This document shows, piece after piece, positions 1 to 8,223 of a DNA stretch of 64,000 nt (positions within the stretch are counted from its first letter, which is position 1; every line of letters starts with the position of its first letter). The position numbers and the translations under genes are program-made. Source of the stretch: Actinomycetota bacterium (GTDB lineage Bacteria > Actinomycetota > Acidimicrobiia > Acidimicrobiales > Ilumatobacteraceae); contig WLHL01000003.1 in assembly GCA_009702755.1 (NCBI GenBank), positions 1 to 64,000 on the forward strand, read 5' to 3'. The notes beneath the pieces were generated by a model. It saw nothing but the letters and a program-made list of their open reading frames with translations, made no database searches and was not told the DNA's origin.

Positions 1-20
1 CACAACCTACTGATGTCTGG

Positions 21-105
21 CGGAAGAGGTGGGATTCGAACCCACGGAAGCTTTCACTTCACACGCTTTCCAAGCGTGCCGGTTCGGCCGCTCTCGCACT
101 CTTCC
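21..105 (-). tRNA. tRNA-Ser (GGA anticodon)
   Basis: Minus strand reads GGAAGAGTGCGAGAGCGGCCGAACCGGCACGCTTGGAAAGCGTG...variable arm...GGGTTCGAATCCCACCTCTTCCG; class II tRNA with long variable arm, anticodon loop CTTGGAAAG. Confidence 0.93.
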
Positions 106-189
106 ACGCGAAGTCATTGCTGACCCCACGAGGCAGTCACGATATCTGCCTTGTACGCTGACACCCTCTTTGTTCTCGGGTTCGCCCGT

Positions 190-316
190 GGGCGGTGAGG
201 TGGCGGTCGGGTCCTGTGCGACGATCGCCCGTAAACCAGGTCAGGTCCTGACGGAAGCAGCCTCCACACGGGATAGGTCGTGCGCCGCAGGTCGCCTGGC
301 CGTCACTTCACTGCCC
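190..316 (+). ncRNA. ffs: Signal recognition particle RNA (bacterial small SRP RNA)
   Basis: Contains the helix 8 core CCAGGTCAGGTCC-TGAC-GGAAGCAGCC; ends gggcggtgaggtggcgg and ccgtcacttcactgccc pair (with G-U pairs) to close the rod. Confidence 0.85.
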
Positions 317-381
317 ATGGGCGCTCTCCGGAGGCCCGAATCGGGCTCTGATGGATGTTCAGAGACCCCTAAGATACTTAG

Positions 382-1704
382 GTGCTCAAGACTGACCGAT
401 TCCGTGCTCCCAAGGCGATTGCCTCCGTATTTCTGGCATCAGCCCTTTTCATGGTTGCCCTCGCCGTGCCTAACCCAGTGTCCAAGACACGAGTTGCGCA
501 TGCGGCCGCCCCGGTTTTTGGAAACAACAACGGCAATGTCCCTCATGATGGGATGGAAATTTTTTGGATCCAGGCAAATAACGCCACAAGGCTAGGAACA
601 CTGCCAGAGCCAAGTTCTTTTACTGTCACCGCCAATGGCCAGGTAATCCCAGTGGTCAGTCTCACTCTGACAAGTGGATATCTTCTCGATCTCAACCTCA
701 CATCTGCCATTACGCGCGGTGCCGTGGTCACTTTCAGCTACACAGCTCCTCCGGTTGAAAATCCGGTTACAACAACAAATAAGGCATTGCAAGACCTTCA
801 AGGCAATGACGCATTGTCGTTCGGGCCTCTCACCGTCTCTAATAACTCAATTGTCTCGCCGATAGCCCTTCCCGCGGCACCAACAATCGTTGCGGGGCCT
901 GAGAGCGCGACAGCAACTGTTACTGCCCCCGCATCTGGAGCGCAACCCAGTTGGCACCGCGTTTACGCCAGCCCAGGGGGTGCCGAATGCGACATCATGA
1001 CACCATCAGGATCATGCACAATTTCTGGCTTGACAGCAGGCACTGCATACACATTTACGGTCAGATCTTATGACAACACCAATTGGGGTACGGCGAAAGG
1101 TGCAGCATCTCCTGCGGTGACTGTGCTTGCAAAAACTGTTGCACCCGTTACTAATGTTTCGACCGATACCACTGCGCCGCCAGCAACTACTGCACCTCCA
1201 GTAACCACTGATAGCAATGCTCCGTCGTGGGATGTTGAGCCTGCAACTGAATCTGAAACAGATGCATTCACTGAAGGTTTCTGGCCATCTGCGATTCCGG
1301 GCAACATCATCATTACTAATGAAGTCGGCTTTACTGTCGATGCAAAGAACGGCATCAAGCCGAAGATTCGCATGAAGAACTACGCAGGAAAAATCAAGAT
1401 GACAATTTCTGCGACATACAAAGATGGCGCTAAAACAAAGAAGTACAAGTGCACCTATGCACCATTCGGTTCAACCAAAAAAATGAAGACTGCAAAGTGG
1501 AAGTGGTACACACCAAAGAAGGCATGCATCCTTCCAAAGCCTCTTGTTACTGCACTTCAAACCGGCACCACAACTCTTAGTGCTAAAGGCAAGTGGTCAC
1601 GCCAGTGGCTGACAAGTGCCAAAAAGGCACGCCCTGACAAGACAAAAATCAAGCCTCGCACGCTGAAGTACACCATGCGGGCAAAGCCTGCTGTCGCAAA
1701 ATAA
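382..1704 (+). CDS. Secreted protein with Ig-like/SwmB-like N-terminal region, fibronectin type III-like domain and Thr/Pro linker
   Basis: GTG start, signal peptide-like N-terminus, FnIII-like SGLTAGTAYTFTVRSYD, linker TTAPPATTAPPVTTD, basic C-terminal domain. Confidence 0.65.
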   Translation: MLKTDRFRAPKAIASVFLASALFMVALAVPNPVSKTRVAHAAAPVFGNNNGNVPHDGMEIFWIQANNATRLGTLPEPSSFTVTANGQVIPVVSLTLTSGYLLDLNLTSAITRGAVVTFSYTAPPVENPVTTTNKALQDLQGNDALSFGPLTVSNNSIVSPIALPAAPTIVAGPESATATVTAPASGAQPSWHRVYASPGGAECDIMTPSGSCTISGLTAGTAYTFTVRSYDNTNWGTAKGAASPAVTVLAKTVAPVTNVSTDTTAPPATTAPPVTTDSNAPSWDVEPATESETDAFTEGFWPSAIPGNIIITNEVGFTVDAKNGIKPKIRMKNYAGKIKMTISATYKDGAKTKKYKCTYAPFGSTKKMKTAKWKWYTPKKACILPKPLVTALQTGTTTLSAKGKWSRQWLTSAKKARPDKTKIKPRTLKYTMRAKPAVAK

Positions 1705-2601
1705 TTAGAACTGGCGGCCGATCATGGCGCGTTCAGCGCGTTCCACAAGGTCTGTCATTTCTAATTGCTTAGCGATTGCCGCGAGTTCCTTTGAAGGACC
1801 GCGCCATTCCCAATCGTCGACATTGCCAATCGCAACATCGTCATCAACATCAGTCACCACGGTGGCGATGACTTTGAAGAGGTCTGCCATCTCGCGTTGA
1901 TCGCGAAGAGTTGCAGCCAACTTCGCTGCGCCACGCACTGCAACACCATCAGCCGCCCACTGCGCTTCGTCGTTCGGTATGTCTGCGATATGTAGATACT
2001 TCGCCAACACAGTTGCTGCACTCTTTGCACCCCAACCAGGAAGTCCGGGGAAACCGTCAGCGGTGTCACCAACGAGACCCAACCAGTCCGCAATGCTCGC
2101 CGGACCAACGCCGAACTTCTCAATGATCTTTGCTTCATTAATGATGAGGTCATTACGTCGGTCGTATTGCACAACACGATTACCACTCACCATCTGACCA
2201 AGATCTTTATCGGGCGTCAGCATCTGCACCTGATCAACACGCGAGTCTGCCGCAGCGCGAAATGCACCAGCAGCTAATCCGTCATCGGCTTCGTACTTCA
2301 CCATCGGCCACACCGGAACGCCGAGTGCGCGCAAGGCATCTTCCATCACGGGCAATTGATAAAGAATCTCTTCTTCCATTCCGTCGGATGTTTTGTATCC
2401 GTCGTAGAGCTCGTTGCGGAAGCTTTCGATTACATGGTCAACCGCCACGGTGACGTGTGTGGCACCCCCCGCAAGCAATTGCAACGTCGAAGTGACAACG
2501 CCGCGAGTTGCGGCCAGAGGCGGAGGCGTGGAATGGCGGACGGCTTGACCAAAGTGCTGTCGATACAGCTCATAGGTGCCATCGATGAGGTGAATAATCA
2601 T
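1705..2601 (-). CDS. Stand-alone 5'-3' exonuclease (Pol I N-terminal-like / flap endonuclease family)
   Basis: 298 aa; MIIHLIDGTYELYRQHF..., YKTSDGMEEEI, YEADDGLAAGAFRAA, TPDKDLGQMV, GDTADGFPGLPGWGAKSA motifs. Confidence 0.88.
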   Translation of the reverse strand: MIIHLIDGTYELYRQHFGQAVRHSTPPPLAATRGVVTSTLQLLAGGATHVTVAVDHVIESFRNELYDGYKTSDGMEEEILYQLPVMEDALRALGVPVWPMVKYEADDGLAAGAFRAAADSRVDQVQMLTPDKDLGQMVSGNRVVQYDRRNDLIINEAKIIEKFGVGPASIADWLGLVGDTADGFPGLPGWGAKSAATVLAKYLHIADIPNDEAQWAADGVAVRGAAKLAATLRDQREMADLFKVIATVVTDVDDDVAIGNVDDWEWRGPSKELAAIAKQLEMTDLVERAERAMIGRQF

Positions 2602-2683
2602 TGTGTTTCAGTCTCGCAGACCCGTGGGGATAGACATCTGTGCAGATATGATTGCGAGCGCAACTACTTTTAGGAGCCACACA

Positions 2684-3640
2684 ATGCCTGCAGTCACCGC
2701 CGACACATTGACCCTTCCTCGTTACGACGCCCCTGGCCTCGAAGCTGTCGACCGGCCCATTCGCTCTCTCACCACTGCCCCGCAAGGTCTTGAGGGTGAA
2801 GGCTTCCCCGTTCGCCGCGCATTTGCTGGTTTGCCAAAGAACGTCATTGATCCGTTCATCATGATGGACCAGATGGGCGCCGTTGATTACGCCCCGTATG
2901 AACCACGTGGCACCGACTGGCACCCACACCGCGGTTTCGAAACTGTCACGTACATCATGGACGGCACGTTCATTCACCAGGACTCTCACGGTGGCGGTGG
3001 AGTCATCACCGATGGCGACACGCAATGGATGACGGCAGGTGGTGGAGTTCTCCACATTGAAACACCGCCAGAGAGCATGGTGATTCAGGGCGGCATGTTC
3101 CATGGCCTGCAGATCTGGGTGAATCTTCCTGCAAAAGACAAGATGATTCCACCCGCGTATCAGAACCTTGACTCACATTTGGTGAAGCTCTTCACCACAC
3201 CCGATGCTGGAACCCTTGTTCGTCTCATCGCTGGTGATCTTGGTGGAGTCACTGGGCCTGGTTCTACACACACGCCGATTGTGATTGCACACGCAACTCT
3301 CTCCCCAGGCGCACGCATGGTGTTGCCATGGAATCCACACTTCAACGCACTCGCCCACGGCCTCAAGGGTTCAGGTTTTGCGGGCACAGAGCATCTTGCA
3401 ATGGGCGTTGGTCAAACAGTTGTCTATGGCGCCGGCGACACCATCACGCTTGAAGCATCCGCACACGAAGCACTCGATGTGATTCTCTTGGGCGGTGAAG
3501 CCATTGGTGAACCCGTCGAACAATACGGACCGTTCGTCATGAATACACGTGCCGAATTGCAACAAGCATTCGACGATTATCAACGTGGACGTTTAGGTGT
3601 TGTGCCAGCGAATGGCATCACACCATTTCGTGGTCGGTAG
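2684..3640 (+). CDS. Pirin family protein
   Basis: RRAFAGLPKNVIDPFIMMDQMG...HPHRGFETVTYIMDG...GDTQWMTAGGGVLHIE; start at 2684 preceded by AGGAG. Confidence 0.9.
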   Translation: MPAVTADTLTLPRYDAPGLEAVDRPIRSLTTAPQGLEGEGFPVRRAFAGLPKNVIDPFIMMDQMGAVDYAPYEPRGTDWHPHRGFETVTYIMDGTFIHQDSHGGGGVITDGDTQWMTAGGGVLHIETPPESMVIQGGMFHGLQIWVNLPAKDKMIPPAYQNLDSHLVKLFTTPDAGTLVRLIAGDLGGVTGPGSTHTPIVIAHATLSPGARMVLPWNPHFNALAHGLKGSGFAGTEHLAMGVGQTVVYGAGDTITLEASAHEALDVILLGGEAIGEPVEQYGPFVMNTRAELQQAFDDYQRGRLGVVPANGITPFRGR

Positions 3641-3653
3641 ACCAGTTCAGCAA

Positions 3654-4391
3654 TTAGCTGACTTGAGTCAAGCCACCATCGACAACAAGAACTTGTCCGG
3701 TGATGTACTTGCCGCGCACGAGTGCGAGAGTTGCTTCTGCACAATCGTCGGGTGTTGCTGAACGCTTAATCGGATTAATTGCTGCAACACCTGCGTGCTG
3801 ATTTGCCCAATCTTTTGTCCATGGCGTTTCAACAAGACCCGGAGCCACCGCATTAAAGCGAACAGGGCCATGACTCTTCGCCAACAAGTGCGTCATCTGA
3901 TTCAGTGCAGCCTTTGACATTGAGTATGCAATCGAAGAACCCATCGGGCGCACACCCGCAACTGATGTGATGGTCACGACATGTCCATCAGTTGACTCAC
4001 GCAAATACGGCATCGCAGCCATTGTGAGATTCCATGTTCCGAACACATTGACATCAAATGTCTTACGGAAGATTTCTTCCGTCAATGAATCAAGATCACC
4101 GTGCGGCACAAGTGTTGTCCAACCAGCGTTGTTCACAAGCAAGTCAACTCCACCGAACTTCTTCACCGTTTGTGCAACCAAGTTTTCGCACTGTGCTTTG
4201 TCACTGATGTCGGCCTGCACATACATCGATTCGCCGGGAAGCGCATCGGCCACTTTCTGACCTGCTTCCACACTGCTGGCCGAGTTCACAACAACTTTCG
4301 CACCAAGTTCGGACAGGCGTTGCGCAACGCGTTCTCCGATACCGCTTGATGAACCGGTGACGATGGCAACCATGCCTGTTAGTTCGGACAT
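3654..4391 (-). CDS. SDR family NAD(P)-dependent oxidoreductase
   Basis: MVAIVTGSSSGIGERVAQRL, NNAGW, SYSMSKAAL (YxxxK); internal start MSELTG chosen. Confidence 0.9.
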   Translation of the reverse strand: MSELTGMVAIVTGSSSGIGERVAQRLSELGAKVVVNSASSVEAGQKVADALPGESMYVQADISDKAQCENLVAQTVKKFGGVDLLVNNAGWTTLVPHGDLDSLTEEIFRKTFDVNVFGTWNLTMAAMPYLRESTDGHVVTITSVAGVRPMGSSIAYSMSKAALNQMTHLLAKSHGPVRFNAVAPGLVETPWTKDWANQHAGVAAINPIKRSATPDDCAEATLALVRGKYITGQVLVVDGGLTQVS

Positions 4392-4416
4392 TTCGGACCC
4401 CCTGTTTGGTGTGCCC

Positions 4417-5067
4417 TCATCGTAGAACGGCGAAGAGTGCTCCTGCGATGAGGAACGGACCAAAGGCAATGTGTGTGCGCCGACCCGCACGACGAAGAAC
4501 TATCAATAGCAAGGCAAAGAGCCCTGCGGCTGCAAATGCCGTCACTACAGCAACTGCCAGATGCTCGAGAGAAAGCCACCCTGTGTACAGACCCAAGAGA
4601 AGACCCAAGCGCACGTCTCCACCGCCAAGATCTCCGCGGGACAACACCTCAAGTGTCTTCATCAGAAACCACATGATGACGGCACCAACAAACATCGTGA
4701 CGATGGACCCTGTGGAATCAGTGACGGCTGCAAGAGTCAGCAATGGGACTGCAATAGCAATCGCCCGATACACAATGCCGCTGGGAAGAAGATGCGTATC
4801 AATGTCAATCAACATCAATCGAATTCCCACTGAGATGAGAACACCGAAACTAAAAACAGTGAGATCTTCTGCAAATTGATTCGCAGCTATCCACCACAAG
4901 GCAGAAGATGCAGTGGCAACCAGCGGAATGATGAGTGAAAACTCAGTGACACGACCTGATCCAAAGGTTTCCCCTGTTGCTCGTAAACGAATGACATCTC
5001 GTTGGGCTTGCAGAACTGCTCGCAGTCCAAACAAGACACCGATGACTGCCCACACAAGTTCACGCAT
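4417..5067 (-). CDS. Prepilin peptidase, A24 family (membrane aspartyl protease)
   Basis: LMLIDIDTHLLPSGIVY and GGDVRLGLLLGLYTGW motifs with multiple TM segments. Confidence 0.82.
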   Translation of the reverse strand: MRELVWAVIGVLFGLRAVLQAQRDVIRLRATGETFGSGRVTEFSLIIPLVATASSALWWIAANQFAEDLTVFSFGVLISVGIRLMLIDIDTHLLPSGIVYRAIAIAVPLLTLAAVTDSTGSIVTMFVGAVIMWFLMKTLEVLSRGDLGGGDVRLGLLLGLYTGWLSLEHLAVAVVTAFAAAGLFALLLIVLRRAGRRTHIAFGPFLIAGALFAVLR

Positions 5068-5125
5068 GAACAGTGTCTAACGACATTTTCTGGAATTGTC
5101 CAAGCACCTCAGTGCTTGAGGACGT

Positions 5126-5527
5126 TTATTCCTGAACGAGTTCGATGAGGGTGCCGAAGCTGCCCTTGGGGTGCATGAATGCAACCGTTGTTCCACGAGA
5201 ACCTGGGCGAGGAGCTTTGTCAATCGGTGTTGCTCCGGCAGCAATCATTGATGCAAGCGCTTCAGCACAATTGTTCACGCGGTACCCAATGTGATGCAGA
5301 CCTTCACCGCGCTTCTCAATGGCCTTGGCCACAGGAGAATCAGGGTTCGTCGGTGTGAGCAACTGGATGTAGCTCTCAGCAACCTTCATCAGCACTTCTT
5401 CAACACCATCGGACTCCACGACTTCACGATGATCGATGGTGGCGCCGAAAGCCTTCTGGTAGTACTCAACTGCAGCTTCGAGATCGCGAACGGCAATTGC
5501 AATGTGATCGATTTCTGTCAAAAGCAT
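5126..5527 (-). CDS. mce: Methylmalonyl-CoA epimerase (glyoxalase/VOC fold)
   Basis: IDHIAIAVRDLEAAVEYYQKAFGA...GLHHIGYRV...GSRGTTVAFMHPKGSFGTLIELVQE. Confidence 0.88.
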   Translation of the reverse strand: MLLTEIDHIAIAVRDLEAAVEYYQKAFGATIDHREVVESDGVEEVLMKVAESYIQLLTPTNPDSPVAKAIEKRGEGLHHIGYRVNNCAEALASMIAAGATPIDKAPRPGSRGTTVAFMHPKGSFGTLIELVQE

Positions 5528-5567
5528 GATGACTCTTTTCTGTGAGATGAATTAGCGAGGTGATGGA

Positions 5568-6896
5568 TTAACGACGGAACCAAGTGAGCTTGTCAGCAAC
5601 CTTGGCACGAAGTTCATGGTTGTCAACACCAAGACCTTCTTCAGGTGCCAAGCACAAAACGCCAAGCTTTCCTTCATGCATGTTGTTATGCACTTGGTAT
5701 GAAGCTTCACCGGTCTCCTCGAGGCTGAACACCTGTGACATCACAGGATGAATCATTCCCTTTTCAATAAGGCGGTTTGCTTCGTATGACTCTTTATAGT
5801 TCGCAAAGTGTGAGCCGACCAGTTTCTTCAAACGCATCCAGAAGTAACGGTTGTCAAACTCCATCATGAAGCCACTGGTTGCAGCACACGTAACGATGGT
5901 GCCGCCCTTCTTCGTCACGAACATTGATGCAGCAAAGGTGCTGCGGCCTGGGTGTTCGAACACGATGTCCGGATCTTCGCCAACAAGTGCGCGAATGTCA
6001 CCACCACGACGACGCCATTCACTTTCGTTGTGCGTGTTGTCATCGTTCCAGAACTTGTAGTTCGCGGTCTTGCGGTTGATGATGTATTCACAACCCATCT
6101 CGCGAAGAATCGCAGCCTTCTCTTCTGATGAAACAACTGCAACAGGAATACCGCCGCCGTTGAGCACGTACTGCACTGCATACGAACCGATACCGCCCGA
6201 TGCGCCCCAGATGAGGACAACATCGCCTTGCTTCATGTTCGCGCCGTTCTTCGACACGAGCATGCGGTAACTCGTTGAGTTACACAATGCGCTGACTGCT
6301 GCTTCTTCCCACGTGAGGTGGCCAGGCTTTGGCATCAACTGGTTCGCCTTCACCAATGCGATGTCGGCGAGACCACCGAAGTTTGTCTCGTAGCCCCAGA
6401 TGCGCTGGTTGGAGCCCATCATCGAGTCGCTGTGCGAAGAAGGATCTTGGTCGTCGACGTGGTTGCAATGAACGGTGATCTTGTCGCCTGGCTTCCAGTT
6501 ACGAACTGCACTACCAACACGAAGCACAACACCTGAAGCATCGGACCCGAGCACGTGATAGTCGAGGTCATTGCGCTTTGCCCACTTGCTCTCGCGACCA
6601 AGACGGGCAAGAGCACCAAAAGTACTGATGGGCTCGAAAATGCTGCTCCACACAGTGTTGAAGTTGATGCTGGAGGCCATCACGGCGATCACTACTTCAT
6701 CAGGCGCCATCTCGGGCACGGGAACCTCGGCGATATGGATGCTCTTACGAGGGTCCTTGTCCGCACTGGCAATTCCCTCCCACATCTTCTCGTCTTCCTT
6801 GCGGACAATCGCCGCGCGGTAGGTGGTGGGCAGTGGAATGGCGGCGAGTTCTTCACCCGATGCACCATTCAGGATGGCTTGGAGGATCTTTTCCAT
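5568..6896 (-). CDS. ccr: Crotonyl-CoA carboxylase/reductase (ethylmalonyl-CoA pathway)
   Basis: 442 aa MDR family; long N-terminus, HVLGSDASGVVLRVG, GYETNFGGLADIALVKANQLMPKP, FEHPGRSTFAASMFVTKKGG; start at ATG 6896. Confidence 0.88.
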   Translation of the reverse strand: MEKILQAILNGASGEELAAIPLPTTYRAAIVRKEDEKMWEGIASADKDPRKSIHIAEVPVPEMAPDEVVIAVMASSINFNTVWSSIFEPISTFGALARLGRESKWAKRNDLDYHVLGSDASGVVLRVGSAVRNWKPGDKITVHCNHVDDQDPSSHSDSMMGSNQRIWGYETNFGGLADIALVKANQLMPKPGHLTWEEAAVSALCNSTSYRMLVSKNGANMKQGDVVLIWGASGGIGSYAVQYVLNGGGIPVAVVSSEEKAAILREMGCEYIINRKTANYKFWNDDNTHNESEWRRRGGDIRALVGEDPDIVFEHPGRSTFAASMFVTKKGGTIVTCAATSGFMMEFDNRYFWMRLKKLVGSHFANYKESYEANRLIEKGMIHPVMSQVFSLEETGEASYQVHNNMHEGKLGVLCLAPEEGLGVDNHELRAKVADKLTWFRR

Positions 6897-6900
6897 CCGA

Positions 6901-6972
6901 TTGACGATAGCGAGTTTGGGGGAACTGGAGATATCGGGTGTGGGGGAATTAGCGATAACGAGTTTGGGGGAA
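6901..6972. repeat. Three tandem imperfect 24-bp direct repeats in the ccr/thiolase divergent intergenic region
   Basis: ttgacgatagcgagtttgggggaa / ctggagatatcgggtgtgggggaa / ttagcgataacgagtttgggggaa; consensus GATAnCGrGTkTGGGGGAA, exact 24-bp period. Confidence 0.9.
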
Positions 6973-7033
6973 TCATCTCCTAACCTAAAAAGCCTCGCAC
7001 CCAGTTCGGGTGCCCCACATTTCGGAGGCATAT

Positions 7034-8215
7034 ATGGCCGGTTCATACATCGTCGCAGGAGCACGTACACCCATCGGCAAGATGAGTGGCGCGCTTTCCT
7101 CATTTAGTGCTGCAGACCTAGGTGGTTTCGCAATCAAGGCAGCCCTCGAGCGTGCCGGCGTGAAGCCCGAGGAAGTCGAGCACGTCATTATGGGCCAGGT
7201 GCTCATGGCTGGTCAGGGTCAAGTACCCGCGCGCCAAGCTGCGTTCAAGGGTGGCATCCCCATGAACATTCCTTCCATCAACATCAACAAGGTCTGCTTG
7301 TCCGGTCTGAACTCCATTTACATGGCAGACCAGATGATTGCTTCCGGCGAAGCCGACATCGTGATTGCAGGTGGCATGGAGTCAATGACGAATGCTCCGT
7401 ATCTCGCACAAGGTGCACGTGGTGGTTTCCGTTACGGCAACACCGAACTCAAGGACGCCATCGTCAGTGACGGTCTCTGGTGTTCATTCGACAACGTGCT
7501 CATGGGTCTTGGTACCGACAACTACTGCGCAGGCACCATCACACGTGATCAGCAAGACGAGTTGGCAATGAAGTCAAACGTTCGCGCAGCAGCAGCTATC
7601 GATGCTGGTCGTTTCAATGATGAAATCATTCCTGTTGCTGTTCCACAACGCAAGGGTGACCCAAAGATGGTCACTGTTGACGAAGGCGTTCGCGCCGACA
7701 CAACAATGGAATCACTTGGTGGCTTGAAGCCAGCGTTCGACAAGAACGGCAGCATCACTGCAGCAAACGCATCACAGATTTCTGACGGTGGTTCAGCAGT
7801 CGTCATGATGTCGAAGAAGGCAGCAGAAGCTCGCGGCGTGAAGCCATTGGGCGAAGTTCTTTCGTACGGCATGGTTGCTGGTCCAGACAACGCATCGTTG
7901 TTGCACCAGCCAAGCCGTTCCATCTTGCGCGCACTTGACCGTGCAAACATGAAGACATCAGATGTTGACTTGTTCGAATTGAATGAGGCATTCGCTGCGG
8001 TCGGCATTGCATCGATGAAGGAACTCGGCATCACCGACGAGATCGTGAACGTCAATGGTGGCGCAATTGCTTTGGGTCACCCCATCGGCATGAGCGGCAA
8101 CCGTCTTGCACTCACCATCCTTCACGAACTTCGTCGTCGTGGTGGCGGTGTTGGTGCAGCTGCACTGTGCGGTGGTGGCGGGCAAGGCGACGCCATCATC
8201 TTGCGCGCACTCTAA
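7034..8215 (+). CDS. Acetyl-CoA C-acetyltransferase (thiolase)
   Basis: VCLSGLNSIYMADQMI (active-site Cys), NVNGGAIALGHPIGMSG, CGGGGQGDA; RBS TCGGAGG. Confidence 0.93.
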   Translation: MAGSYIVAGARTPIGKMSGALSSFSAADLGGFAIKAALERAGVKPEEVEHVIMGQVLMAGQGQVPARQAAFKGGIPMNIPSININKVCLSGLNSIYMADQMIASGEADIVIAGGMESMTNAPYLAQGARGGFRYGNTELKDAIVSDGLWCSFDNVLMGLGTDNYCAGTITRDQQDELAMKSNVRAAAAIDAGRFNDEIIPVAVPQRKGDPKMVTVDEGVRADTTMESLGGLKPAFDKNGSITAANASQISDGGSAVVMMSKKAAEARGVKPLGEVLSYGMVAGPDNASLLHQPSRSILRALDRANMKTSDVDLFELNEAFAAVGIASMKELGITDEIVNVNGGAIALGHPIGMSGNRLALTILHELRRRGGGVGAAALCGGGGQGDAIILRAL

Positions 8216-8223
8216 ATCTGTAG

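Noticed and set aside
29-595. 188-aa ORF spanning tRNA-Ser and SRP RNA
   Set aside because: Covers two RNA genes and the start of the 382-1704 CDS; spurious.
6896-7103. N-terminal extension of Ccr through the repeats (SPKLVIANSPTPDISSSPKLAIVNR)
   Set aside because: The extension overlaps the thiolase start and the only in-frame start codons lie far upstream inside the opposite gene; ATG 6896 fits the family N-terminus better.
8216-8223. Fluoride riboswitch upstream of the CLC-F-like gene
   Set aside because: Only 8 nt separate it from the thiolase gene; no crcB-type motif visible.
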